Part shown: positions 6,055 through 12,582 of the stretch, in pieces
Layout of the letters: each line of letters begins with the position of its first letter
Numbering within the stretch: position 1 is the stretch's first letter
Source: a virus
Direction: 5' to 3' (one strand)
Length of the DNA stretch: 30,766 bases
Virus record (IMG/VR): IMGVR_UViG_3300045977_000383
Span: 1 to 30,766 of that record
The notes under the pieces: model-generated
Databases searched by the model: none
What the model was told of the DNA's origin: nothing
Seen by the model: the letters and a program-made list of their open reading frames with translations, nothing else
Position numbers and translations under genes: made by a program

Positions 6055-6993
6055 TTATGGGGCGCCCGCTCTCGGGTGGGCCCGCCGGTAGACCTCCTTC
6101 AGCCGCTCCATGGCCGTGTGCGTGTAGATCCGCGTCGTCTCGATGAACTCATGGCCGAGCAGGTCCTGGATCTGGTCGAGGGTGGCCCCGCGCTCTAGCA
6201 GGTGGGTAGCGAAGGAGTGGCGCAGCATGTGGGCGTGGACGTCCAGGCCGATCATCGCGCCCGCCTTCTCGACGACCTCCTGGATGGAATCCCGGGAGAG
6301 CCTGGTGCCGCGCTCCGAGACGAGCAGGGCCTCCTCGTAGGGGCGGCCGTTCGTCGTCATAAATTCGGCGCGCTGCGGCAGGTAGGCACGGATGGCGGCG
6401 ATCGCGGCGCCGCCGATGGGGACGATGCGCTCCTTCCTCCCCTTGCCGAAGAGCAGGACCTGACCGGCGTCGAGCGAGATGTGCTTCAAGTTGAGGCCGT
6501 GAAGCTCGGCCAGGCGGCAGCCGGTCCCGTAGAGCACCTCGAGGATGACCACGTTCCTCGACGCCAAGCTGGTCTTCCGCCCGGACACCTTGGGCGCGGC
6601 CGCGATCAGGGCCTCGACTTGGGGCAAGAGCAGGAACTCCGGCAGCCGGCGCTCGGCCTTGATGCGCCCGAGATCTTCAAACGGGTTGTCTCGGAGCTTC
6701 TTTCGCCCGCGCGCCCACCGATGGAACTGGCGGCACGAAGACACGCGGCGCTGGATGGTTCGGCCTGCGACCTCGAGCTGGCGCAGCTGCAGGATCCAAG
6801 CCTCGACGTCGGCGAGCTCGGCGTTCTCGATGGGGACCTGGCGGACGTCCAGGAAGAGGAGCCAGCCGTCGAGGTCAGTGGTGTAGGCTCGGATCGTGGA
6901 TAGGGGATGATTGAGGGCCGCGAGACTCGCGGTCCACTCCCGCTTCAGCACTTCCCCGGTCGTGACGGACCCGGTTCCCGATCGAGGTTCCAA
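6055..6993 (-). CDS. int: tyrosine integrase/recombinase (XerC/XerD type)
   Basis: 312 residues if started at TTG 6993 (GGAG 8 bases upstream); a GTG at codon 15 is an alternative. It has the SAM-like core-binding domain (residues about 15-105) and a complete catalytic domain: R160 (GTGCRLAEL), K184 (GKGRKERIVP), H255 and R258 (HMLRHSFATH), H281 (LLGHEFIETT) and the nucleophile Y290 (IYTH). It is expected to carry out strand exchange between phage and host attachment sites. Length and motifs are close to XerC/XerD. It is transcribed away from the repeat-rich region 6994-7495, where the attachment site is likely to be. No excisionase is certain; small HTH-type genes in the window are candidates. 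Confidence 0.95.
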   Translation of the reverse strand: MEPRSGTGSVTTGEVLKREWTASLAALNHPLSTIRAYTTDLDGWLLFLDVRQVPIENAELADVEAWILQLRQLEVAGRTIQRRVSSCRQFHRWARGRKKLRDNPFEDLGRIKAERRLPEFLLLPQVEALIAAAPKVSGRKTSLASRNVVILEVLYGTGCRLAELHGLNLKHISLDAGQVLLFGKGRKERIVPIGGAAIAAIRAYLPQRAEFMTTNGRPYEEALLVSERGTRLSRDSIQEVVEKAGAMIGLDVHAHMLRHSFATHLLERGATLDQIQDLLGHEFIETTRIYTHTAMERLKEVYRRAHPRAGAP

Positions 6994-7015
6994 CCCGGCG
7001 CTCCATAGCGCCGGG
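6994..7015. repeat. 9-bp hairpin at the integrase start
   Basis: CCCGGCGCT (6994-7002) and AGCGCCGGG (7007-7015) are perfect arms around a 4-base loop, directly against the proposed TTG start of the integrase. On the integrase message the hairpin includes the GGAG ribosome site, so it could hold down integrase translation. It could also be a protein-binding dyad. Confidence 0.5.
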
Positions 7016-7074
7016 AGACAGCCTCTCCCCGCCCCCTACACTCCTCCCAACCTGCCTCCGCGGCGGTCCTTAAC

Positions 7075-7124
7075 TCCCCAACTGCCCCAAGACCGTATTC
7101 CCTCCGCGGGGTGCCCCGATCGCA
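7075..7124. repeat. imperfect direct repeat, copy A
   Basis: Three 11-base words, TCCCCAACTGC (7075-7085), CCTCCGCGGGG (7101-7111) and CCCCGATCGCA (7114-7124), occur in the same order and nearly the same spacing at 7539-7588. The sequence between the words differs, so this is an old or selectively conserved duplication. Confidence 0.6.
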
Positions 7125-7188
7125 GATACTGGACGTTCGCCACCGTTGAAAAATCGCACAAAAAAAACCGCGATTCGTCGGATTCTAG

Positions 7189-7217
7189 TTGAAACGTTTC
7201 GGTGCGTAGAGTAGTCT
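7189..7217 (+). promoter_or_regulatory. possible promoter for the early block
   Basis: TTGAAA (7189-7194), 17 bases, TAGTCT (7212-7217). The -35 box is good and the -10 box is weak. The palindrome GAAACGTTTC (7191-7200) overlaps the -35 box and could be an operator. The predicted start, about 7224, would place the 13-bp inverted repeat at the very 5' end of the message. Confidence 0.35.
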
Positions 7218-7225
7218 TTGCATCC

Positions 7226-7292
7226 AGATGGGCAAGAGAATCGAACAAGCGAGCTTCGCGGGCTGCGCCGCCCTACGTGCTCTTGCCCATCT
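7226..7292. repeat. 13-bp perfect inverted repeat with 41-base loop
   Basis: AGATGGGCAAGAG (7226-7238) and CTCTTGCCCATCT (7280-7292) are exact complements. The loop contains further self-complementary GC pieces (GCGGGCTGCGCCGC). As RNA this makes a long stem; as DNA the two arms could be paired binding sites, for example integrase arm sites. Confidence 0.65.
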
Positions 7293-7390
7293 AGCGGACC
7301 ACGTCGACGGCAGGGGCGGCGCACACCTCGAGGCTCGCGCAACGGGCGGCGGCTACTTCCGGTCCTCCAGGCTCACTTCTCTCTGACGCC

Positions 7391-7422
7391 AACCCCCCGT
7401 AGCAGATCTTCTACGGGGAGTT
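7391..7422. other. attP: candidate attP core (recombinase-type dyad)
   Basis: AACCCCCCGTAG (7391-7402) and CTACGGGGAGTT (7411-7422) form 12-bp arms that match at 11 of 12 positions, around the 8-base spacer CAGATCTT. Tyrosine recombinases of the XerC/D type use core sites with inverted arms of about 11-13 bp and a 6-8 bp spacer, so the geometry fits. It lies about 400 bases upstream of the integrase start. No second copy (attB or a prophage junction) is in the window, so this is an inference from shape and position. Confidence 0.45.
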
Positions 7423-7471
7423 CGACGGGAAGAGGAAGAAGCGAGTCCTGGTGAAGGTGATCGGAGAGTAG

Positions 7472-7493
7472 CCGCCTCCCAGACGGGAGGCGG
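7472..7493 (+). promoter_or_regulatory. hairpin that buries the ribosome site of gene 7496
   Basis: CCGCCTCCC (7472-7480), loop AGAC, GGGAGGCGG (7485-7493): a perfect 9-bp stem. The ribosome site GGAGG of ATG 7496 lies inside the right arm, so the folded message could not be translated. It could be opened by a ribosome reading the coding-like piece ending at 7471, by a protein or by RNA, or it may act as a terminator. Confidence 0.5.
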
Positions 7494-7495
7494 TC

Positions 7496-7945
7496 ATGGC
7501 GTCCAGAGACGGGGCGAGAGAGGGCGGCAACCGAGACATCCCCAACTGCGGGGCTGCCGAGTTCCCCTCCGCGGGGACCCCGATCGCACGGGAAGGCACC
7601 CCGACATCTTCAACCAGCGCCACCGGAGAGAGGCCGGAAGCCCCCTGCCCCGCGCAGGGCATCATGTTCGGCCGCTGCTGCGTCTGCGGGACGCAGCTGG
7701 AGTCCACGCCCGTCGCGCTCGGTGACGACGCCAACGGCGGCGTGAGCCACGGCTACTGCCCGCCCTGCCAGGCCGAGGCGCTCAAGGAAGTCGGTGACGT
7801 CCGCTACACCGACCACGACGACCAGCTTCCCTCGACGCTCTGGGACATCGCCCGGACGGCCTCCGAGCAGTTCAGCCTGATCCCCTGGGCGACGGTCGCC
7901 CTCTTCATCCCCTGGGTGCTCCTGCAGATCGGGGGCGGACGGTGA
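7496..7945 (+). CDS. zinc-knuckle protein with C-terminal membrane segment
   Basis: 149 residues from ATG 7496 (GGAGG 5 bases upstream), or 93 residues from ATG 7664. The first 55 residues are low-complexity (Gly/Pro/Ser/Thr) and contain repeat copy B, so the later start may give the true protein. From residue 57 there is a cysteine pair CCVCG, then SHGYCPPCQAE, a four-Cys zinc knuckle. The C-terminus (about residues 126-146, FSLIPWATVALFIPWVLLQI) is a membrane helix. Its stop overlaps the next start (GTGA). First gene of the long rightward early block. Function unknown. Confidence 0.65.
   Translation: MASRDGAREGGNRDIPNCGAAEFPSAGTPIAREGTPTSSTSATGERPEAPCPAQGIMFGRCCVCGTQLESTPVALGDDANGGVSHGYCPPCQAEALKEVGDVRYTDHDDQLPSTLWDIARTASEQFSLIPWATVALFIPWVLLQIGGGR
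7539..7588. repeat. imperfect direct repeat, copy B
   Basis: Contains TCCCCAACTGC (7539-7549), CCTCCGCGGGG (7566-7576) and CCCCGATCGCA (7578-7588), matching copy A at 7075-7124. It falls in the low-complexity N-terminal region of gene 7496. Confidence 0.6.
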
Positions 7946-8232
7946 GCGCCCACACGCCCGGCCCCTGGATCTGGACCGACGATCCGAACGACGGCTGCTG
8001 CTGGACGCACAACGTCCAGACGCAGGCGCGCAACGCCGACCTCCCCGAGTACCCGCTCGCCAAGGTGGCGGACGTCTCTGGGGAAGCCAACGCCCGCCTG
8101 ATCGCCGCCGCGCCGGAACTTCTGGCCGCCGCCGAGGCCCTCCTGGCGGTGCTCGAATCCGACAAGCCCGTCACCAGCCGGGAAGCCTACGTCGCCCTGA
8201 AGGACGCCGTGGAGAAGGCGGTGCGGTCGTGA
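7942..8232 (+). CDS. conserved phage hypothetical protein (HTPGPW family type)
   Basis: 96 residues, GTG start overlapping the previous stop. It begins HTPGPW and has NARLIAAAPELLAAAEALL in the middle, a well-known pattern in small early proteins of many tailed phages, whose function is unknown. Helical C-terminal half. It is translationally coupled on both sides. Confidence 0.8.
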   Translation: MSAHTPGPWIWTDDPNDGCCWTHNVQTQARNADLPEYPLAKVADVSGEANARLIAAAPELLAAAEALLAVLESDKPVTSREAYVALKDAVEKAVRS

Positions 8233-8519
8233 TGGACGAGATCCGCCAAGCCTTCTCGCTCTGGCCTCTCGTCGTCGCGATCGCCGACGCCGAGGACCGC
8301 CGCCTCAACCCTCCCGACGACGTCGATCCCGCGATGGGCGACTGCCTCCACTGCGCGGCCACCGGCCAGGTTCTCGACTCCGAGCGCGCGGGGAAGCTCG
8401 TTGAGTGCGGCTCCTGCGGCGGGACCGGCCAGGTGGAGCTCGACCGCGACGAGATCGCGGCCTCCGAGAGCGAGCACGACCGGGACGCGGCCAGGGACAT
8501 GGAGGGCTTCGACGACTGA
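8232..8519 (+). CDS. DnaJ-type zinc-finger-like small protein
   Basis: 95 residues; ATG 8232 overlaps the stop of the previous gene (TGATG). Two knuckles, CLHCAATGQV and CGSCGGTGQV, copy the CxxCxGxG-type repeats of the DnaJ cysteine-rich domain, separated by 16 residues. There is no J domain. The C-terminus is acidic. Likely binds one zinc ion; partner unknown. Confidence 0.75.
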   Translation: MDEIRQAFSLWPLVVAIADAEDRRLNPPDDVDPAMGDCLHCAATGQVLDSERAGKLVECGSCGGTGQVELDRDEIAASESEHDRDAARDMEGFDD

Positions 8520-8560
8520 CGTTTTCCTCCCTCTCTCGAGGCTGGGGAGAGGACGCATCC

Positions 8561-8597
8561 GGGCGCCCAGCGCGGGCCGAGTAGGAGCTGGGCGCCC
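8561..8597. terminator. 11-bp hairpin after the first small-gene cluster
   Basis: GGGCGCCCAGC (8561-8571) and GCTGGGCGCCC (8587-8597) are perfect arms with a 15-base loop, in the 100-base gap after 8519. No T-run follows. It ends 22 bases before ATG 8620, so it may reduce read-through or protect the message. Confidence 0.5.
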
Positions 8598-8619
8598 CAG
8601 TGTGGAAAGGAGCAAGACG

Positions 8620-9204
8620 ATGGAAGCGATCAAGCAGACCCCGGCGCCCCTGACGCTCGTCCCGGCGACCCCGACGCTCGACGCGATGGTCGAGCAGTAC
8701 ACGGAGGACCAGGAGCGCGAGCGGACCGCCCGCGTGAACGTGTTCGCGGAGTGCATCAAGGACGGCGCCGTCATGGTGTCGACGGAGTCCCAGGCCAGCG
8801 AGATCGCGCGGCTCATGAACCGCGCGGCCGGCGACCTCGAGGACGCGAAGGCCATCGCGGCGGGAATCATCCGGCGCGCCGAGCAGCGGGTGGAGTCGCT
8901 CGACTTCATCTTCAGCACGCCGCTCGAGATCTGGACGAGCGCCCGCATCGCGGGCCAGAAGCGCCGCTCGATCATCCTGGACGGCGGGCAGCTGTCCCTC
9001 CGCAAGGTGCCCCAGTCGACGAAGACCGTCGACCCCGAGGCACTCCTCGCCTGGTGCCAGAAGCACCTCCCCGCCGCGGTGGAGCTGGTCCCGAAGGTGA
9101 AGTCCGATGTCGTGAAGGCTCACGAGGAGAAGTCGGGCCTGATCGCCGACGGCCGCCAGGTCACCCCCGAGCACGACAGCTTCAAGGTCTCGGTCCCCAA
9201 GTAG
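8620..9204 (+). CDS. Gam/Gp157-like protein (host-nuclease inhibitor type)
   Basis: 194 residues; ATG 8620 follows AAAGGAG by 7 bases. The middle (residues about 60-95) is a helix with AAGDLEDAKAIAAGIIRRAE. The C-terminal half has the pattern of the Gam and siphovirus Gp157 families: a strand pair GGQLSLRKVP, then DPEALLAWCQKHLP, lysine-rich VKSDVVKAHEE, and the closing DSFKVSVP. Gam proteins shield DNA ends from RecBCD-type nucleases. It is directly upstream of a recombination ATPase and a single-strand-binding protein, the usual company. The choice between Gam and Gp157 cannot be made by eye. Confidence 0.7.
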   Translation: MEAIKQTPAPLTLVPATPTLDAMVEQYTEDQERERTARVNVFAECIKDGAVMVSTESQASEIARLMNRAAGDLEDAKAIAAGIIRRAEQRVESLDFIFSTPLEIWTSARIAGQKRRSIILDGGQLSLRKVPQSTKTVDPEALLAWCQKHLPAAVELVPKVKSDVVKAHEEKSGLIADGRQVTPEHDSFKVSVPK

Positions 9205-9216
9205 GGGCGCACATCC

Positions 9217-9244
9217 GGGCGGCCCCGCTTCGGCCGGGCCGCCC
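9217..9244 (+). terminator. GC hairpin capped by a UUCG tetraloop
   Basis: GGGCGGCCC (9217-9225) pairs with GGGCCGCCC (9236-9244); after one C-C mismatch a GC pair closes the very stable loop C(TTCG)G at 9228-9233. It lies 13 bases after the stop of 8620-9204 and 34 bases before the next ATG. With no T-run it may stabilise or partly attenuate the message rather than end it. Confidence 0.5.
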
Positions 9245-9277
9245 CCGTGTGTGAGCGAAGGAAGAAAGGAGACGGGC

Positions 9278-10207
9278 ATGAGCAAGGTTCCGGTGGATCA
9301 CTCGGCGGTCTCGAGCCCTCCTAAGAAGGAGGGCGACGGCGGCTTCCTGGGTGCGATGACGGAGACGCTCAAGAAGGAAGGCGTCGACGTTGCGCCCGCC
9401 GTCGCGGCGCACGCGCCCGCGAAGGGCGTCCTGGCGAACATCCGCAAGGGACGGAAGAACTCGCCCCCGAGGATCGTCCTGGTCGGCACCGAGGGCATCG
9501 GCAAGTCGACGTGGGCAGCGAAAGCGCCCTCGCCCATCATCATCCCGACCGAGGACGGCCTCGACCATATCGACTGCGAGAAGTTCACCTGGGAGGACGG
9601 CCGCCGCAAGAAGGCCAACACCCTGCAGGAGGTCCTCGAGGTCCTCACGGGTCTGGCCAGCGAGCCGCACACCTACCAGACGCTCGCCATCGACTCGGTC
9701 GACTGGCTCGAGAAGCTGATCCTGGCGAACGTCTGTCGCAAGATGGCCAAGAAGAACATCGAGGACATCGGCTACGCGAAGGGCTACATCTACGCCCTCG
9801 ACGACTGGCGCGAGGTCCTCGACCTCCTCACGCGCTGCCGGACGCGCGGGATGGCGATCATCCTGATCGCCCACGCCAAGGTCGAGCGCTTCGAGGACCC
9901 CGAGAACCCGGCCTACGACCGGTACACCCCGCGCCTCCACAAGCACGCCCAGGCGCTCCTGACGGAGTGGGCCGACGCCGTCCTCTTCGCCACGCGCCGC
10001 ATGACGACGAAGCGCGAGGACAAGTCGGACGACACCTCGCGGCCCCTCGCCATCCCCGTCGGGGCGAACGGCGGCGATCGCATCATCCGCACGGTCGGCG
10101 GTCCCGCGTGCATCGCCAAGAACCGCTACGACCTCCCCCCGGAGATCCCGATGGACTGGAACGCGTTCCAGGCCGGCTTGGCCGCCTTCATGTCGAAGAC
10201 GGCCTGA
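9278..10207 (+). CDS. RecA-fold phage ATPase (AAA_24, Sak4-type recombination protein)
   Basis: 309 residues; ATG 9278 follows AAAGGAG by 6 bases. Walker A is GTEGIGKST (residues 70-78), Walker B is TLAIDSVDW with D139, and GMAIILIAHAK is the sensor strand. The layout and length match the AAA_24 / Sak4 family of phage annealing or recombination ATPases, which pair single strands together with a phage single-strand-binding protein. Exactly such a protein (DUF669 type) follows 30 bases downstream. The first 60 residues are an unstructured, lysine-rich lead. Function in recombination-linked replication is well supported by context. Confidence 0.85.
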   Translation: MSKVPVDHSAVSSPPKKEGDGGFLGAMTETLKKEGVDVAPAVAAHAPAKGVLANIRKGRKNSPPRIVLVGTEGIGKSTWAAKAPSPIIIPTEDGLDHIDCEKFTWEDGRRKKANTLQEVLEVLTGLASEPHTYQTLAIDSVDWLEKLILANVCRKMAKKNIEDIGYAKGYIYALDDWREVLDLLTRCRTRGMAIILIAHAKVERFEDPENPAYDRYTPRLHKHAQALLTEWADAVLFATRRMTTKREDKSDDTSRPLAIPVGANGGDRIIRTVGGPACIAKNRYDLPPEIPMDWNAFQAGLAAFMSKTA

Positions 10208-10237
10208 ACCCCGAAGGTGAATGAAAGGAGATAGGAC

Positions 10238-10747
10238 ATGGCGGACCTCGGAGAGACGTTCGACGCGAGCAACGTGGAGCCCAACGCGCCCCGCGACCTG
10301 AAGCCGGAAGGCTGGTACCCCGGCATCATCGTCGAGAGCGAGAAGAAGCCCACCAAGGCGAACGACGGCAGCGAGTACCTCAACCTGCAGCTGCAGCACA
10401 TCGCGCCCAGCCCGTTCGTGGGCCAGCCCGAGTGGGACATCCTCAACCTCTGGAACAAGAAGAGCGAGCAGGCCGTGACGATCGCGCGCGGCACTCTCTC
10501 GGCGATCTGCCGGGCGGTGAACATCCTCACGCCCAAGGACTCCTCCCAGCTGCACAACCTCCCCCTGCTTTTCAAGCTGGTGGTCGAGGACGGCACCGAC
10601 GGCGTCAAGCGCAACAAGGTGAAGGGCTACAAGCCCTTCGACGGCCAGGCGCCCGCGGCGCCCGCGTCGGCGAAGACCGCGGCTCCCACCCAGGCGCCCG
10701 CGGTCACCGGCGGGCCCGCCCCGTGGGGCCAGAAGAAGACCGGCTAG
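10238..10747 (+). CDS. DUF669 single-stranded-DNA-binding protein
   Basis: 169 residues; ATG 10238 with AAAGGAG 7 bases upstream. The N-terminus (EPNAPRDLKPEGWYPGIIVE, residues about 14-33) and the segment GSEYLNLQLQHI are typical of DUF669, a phage SSB-like OB-fold family. The middle has a helix TIARGTLSAICRAV. The tail is Pro/Ala-rich and disordered, ending WGQKKTG, unlike the acidic tips of cellular SSB. It pairs with the Sak4-type ATPase upstream and the helicase downstream. Confidence 0.85.
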   Translation: MADLGETFDASNVEPNAPRDLKPEGWYPGIIVESEKKPTKANDGSEYLNLQLQHIAPSPFVGQPEWDILNLWNKKSEQAVTIARGTLSAICRAVNILTPKDSSQLHNLPLLFKLVVEDGTDGVKRNKVKGYKPFDGQAPAAPASAKTAAPTQAPAVTGGPAPWGQKKTG

Positions 10748-10761
10748 AAGCTGCGCCCCCA

Positions 10762-10783
10762 GGGAGCCCCGCGAGGGGCTCCC
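10762..10783 (+). terminator. perfect 9-bp hairpin with GCGA tetraloop
   Basis: GGGAGCCCC (10762-10770), loop GCGA, GGGGCTCCC (10775-10783). It lies between the SSB-like gene and the helicase and ends 5 bases before ATG 10789, so it overlaps where the helicase ribosome site should be. It may act as a translational brake or attenuator for the helicase. Confidence 0.5.
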
Positions 10784-10788
10784 TCCAG

Positions 10789-12405
10789 ATGAAGCTTCGA
10801 CCCTACCAGCGCGAGTGCGTGGACGCCATCTGGCGCCACGTCCAGGCGAGCCCCGAGCCCGCCGTCGCGGTCCTCCCCACCGGGGCGGGGAAGGGCGTGA
10901 TCCTCGCTCAGCTGGCCAAGGACGTCGTCGCCTGGAAGGGGCGCATGGTGGTCCTCGCCCACGTAAAAGAGCTGCTCGTCCAGACGTTCGACAACATCGA
11001 GCGCTTGGCCCCCCAGGTTCACGCGGGCGTCTACTCGGCGGGCTTGGGCAGCCGCGAGCTTGCCGCGGCGGTCACCGTCGCCGGCATCCAGAGCATCTAC
11101 AAGCGCGCGGAGGACCTCGGCGCCGTCGACGTCATCGCGATCGACGAGGCGCACCGGATCCCGCCCGAGGGTGAGGGCCAGTACCGGACCTTCCTCGAGG
11201 GCATGCGGGCGCTCAACCCCAACGTCCGCCTGGTCGGCCTGACGGCGACGCCGTACCGGACCGGGACGGGCCTCATCTACGGGAAGGATCAGCTCTTCGC
11301 AAAGCCCTGCTTCGAGATCGGGGTGCGCCAGCTGATCATGGAAGGCTTCCTCTCGCCGCTCAAGAGCAAGGCTGGGAACGAGCAGGCGGACGTTTCTGGC
11401 GTCGAGGTCCGCGGAGGAGAGTTCGTCCAGTCGAGCCTTCAGGCGGTCCTCATGGCCGACGAGATGAAGGTCGCCGGCGCCTGCGTGGACATCGGCGCGA
11501 AGACCCAGGATCGAAGGTCCGTGATCGTCTTCGCCGCCGGCGTCGAGCACGCCCAGATGATCGCCCGCTTTCTGCGCGAGCTCGAGGTCGGCCAGGTGCG
11601 GGAGGTCTACGGCGACACCCCGGCGGACGAGCGTGCCCAGACGATCGCCGACTTCCGCGCGGGCCGGGTGAAGTACCTGGTCAACGTGGAGGTCCTCACG
11701 ACGGGCTTCGACGCTCCCGGCGTCGACGCCGTGGTGATGATGCGGCCGACGATGTCGGCGGGCCTGCACTACCAGATGATCGGGCGAGGCCTGCGCCTGG
11801 CCGAGGGCAAGACCGACTGCAGGATCCTGGACTTCTCGGGCAACTTGCTTCGCCACGGCCCGATCGACCGGCTCCTCATCGGTCCGAATGGACCTCCCCA
11901 GGGGGGCGCCGGCGGGGGGCTCTGGAAGAAGTGCCCCTCCTGCGAGGAGGTCATGCCGCGCAGCTGCGGGGTGTGCCCGGACTGCGGTGCCAAGATCGAG
12001 CGCGAGGACCGCGGCGTCGGCCACGGGGCGGCTGCCGGCGATCGCGCGCCCCTCTCGGAGCCCGAACCCGTCCAGTCGATCTACTACAGCTACCACGTCA
12101 AGAAGGACGCGCCGGAAGGCCACCCGCCGACCCTCCGCGTCACCTACGACTGCGGGCTCCTGCAGCAGCCCTCCGAGTGGGTCTGCATCGAGCACACCGG
12201 CTTCGCACGCAGCAAGGCCGAGGCCTGGTGGCGCGCGCGCAGCGACCAGCCGGTTCCCAAGACGGTGGCCGAGGCCCTCGAGGTCATCGCCCGGCACGGC
12301 ATCAAGGAGCCCAAACGGATCGCGCTTCAGGCCGACGGGAAGTACCTCCGGGTCGCGAAGCACCTGGACTTCACCTTCAAGGCGCCGGGGGCGACGGTCG
12401 CATGA
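10789..12405 (+). CDS. DEAD/DEAH superfamily-2 helicase with zinc insertion
   Basis: 538 residues. Motifs in order: Q-type start RPYQREC (4-10), motif I LPTGAGKG (29-36), motif II DEAH (119-122), motif III TATPYR (152-157), and motif VI QMIGRGLR (about 329-336). From about residue 383 a four-cysteine knuckle (CPSCEE, CPDCG) and an accessory C-terminal domain follow. It is expected to unwind or translocate on DNA using ATP. Such helicases regularly sit beside DUF669 and AAA_24 genes in phages. The start has no clear ribosome site; a hairpin ends 5 bases before it. The stop overlaps the next ATG (ATGA). Confidence 0.92.
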   Translation: MKLRPYQRECVDAIWRHVQASPEPAVAVLPTGAGKGVILAQLAKDVVAWKGRMVVLAHVKELLVQTFDNIERLAPQVHAGVYSAGLGSRELAAAVTVAGIQSIYKRAEDLGAVDVIAIDEAHRIPPEGEGQYRTFLEGMRALNPNVRLVGLTATPYRTGTGLIYGKDQLFAKPCFEIGVRQLIMEGFLSPLKSKAGNEQADVSGVEVRGGEFVQSSLQAVLMADEMKVAGACVDIGAKTQDRRSVIVFAAGVEHAQMIARFLRELEVGQVREVYGDTPADERAQTIADFRAGRVKYLVNVEVLTTGFDAPGVDAVVMMRPTMSAGLHYQMIGRGLRLAEGKTDCRILDFSGNLLRHGPIDRLLIGPNGPPQGGAGGGLWKKCPSCEEVMPRSCGVCPDCGAKIEREDRGVGHGAAAGDRAPLSEPEPVQSIYYSYHVKKDAPEGHPPTLRVTYDCGLLQQPSEWVCIEHTGFARSKAEAWWRARSDQPVPKTVAEALEVIARHGIKEPKRIALQADGKYLRVAKHLDFTFKAPGATVA

Positions 12406-12566
12406 GCGACATCGTGACGCGGGAAGGGAAGACGGTGTCCGTGCGCCGCGGCGCCGTGTACGTCGAGCGCACCTACACCGACGAGCACACGGCGGCCGCG
12501 GTGGCCGAGCGCCTCCGCGCCCTCGAGAAGCTGCGGACCAGGTTCCTGACCAAGAAGAGCCGGTAG
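12402..12566 (+). CDS. small hypothetical protein coupled to the helicase
   Basis: 54 residues, ATG 12402 overlapping the helicase stop. Strand-rich N-terminus (REGKTVSVRRGAVYVERTY) and a basic helix (AAAVAERLRALEKLRTRFL). No family recognised. The overlap, codon use and conserved spacing to the next gene support it as real. Confidence 0.65.
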   Translation: MSDIVTREGKTVSVRRGAVYVERTYTDEHTAAAVAERLRALEKLRTRFLTKKSR

Positions 12567-12582
12567 GCGAAAGGAGACGGGA

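Larger units (their letters stand above)
7016..7495. other. 480-base non-coding attachment/regulatory region
   Basis: No gene that I can support lies here. It contains, in order: a C-rich stretch; one copy of an imperfect direct repeat (7075-7124); an A-rich tract with AAAATCGCACAAA (7150-7162); a palindrome GAAACGTTTC (7191-7200) and possible promoter; a 13-bp inverted repeat (7226-7292); a recombinase-core-like dyad (7391-7422); a short coding-like piece without a start (7403-7471); and a hairpin covering the next ribosome site (7472-7493). Composition is lower in GC than the genes around it. Together this suits an attP and lysogeny-control region beside the integrase. Confidence 0.55.

Noticed and set aside
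7226-7292. tRNA gene or tRNA-end attachment site
   Set aside because: No anticodon or acceptor arm can be built and the GTTCRANNC element is not in the right place; none found elsewhere in the window either.
7228-7386. 52-codon open frame starting ATGGGCAAGAG within the inverted repeat
   Set aside because: No ribosome site, and its third codon positions are much less GC-rich than in real genes here; its start is simply one arm of the repeat.
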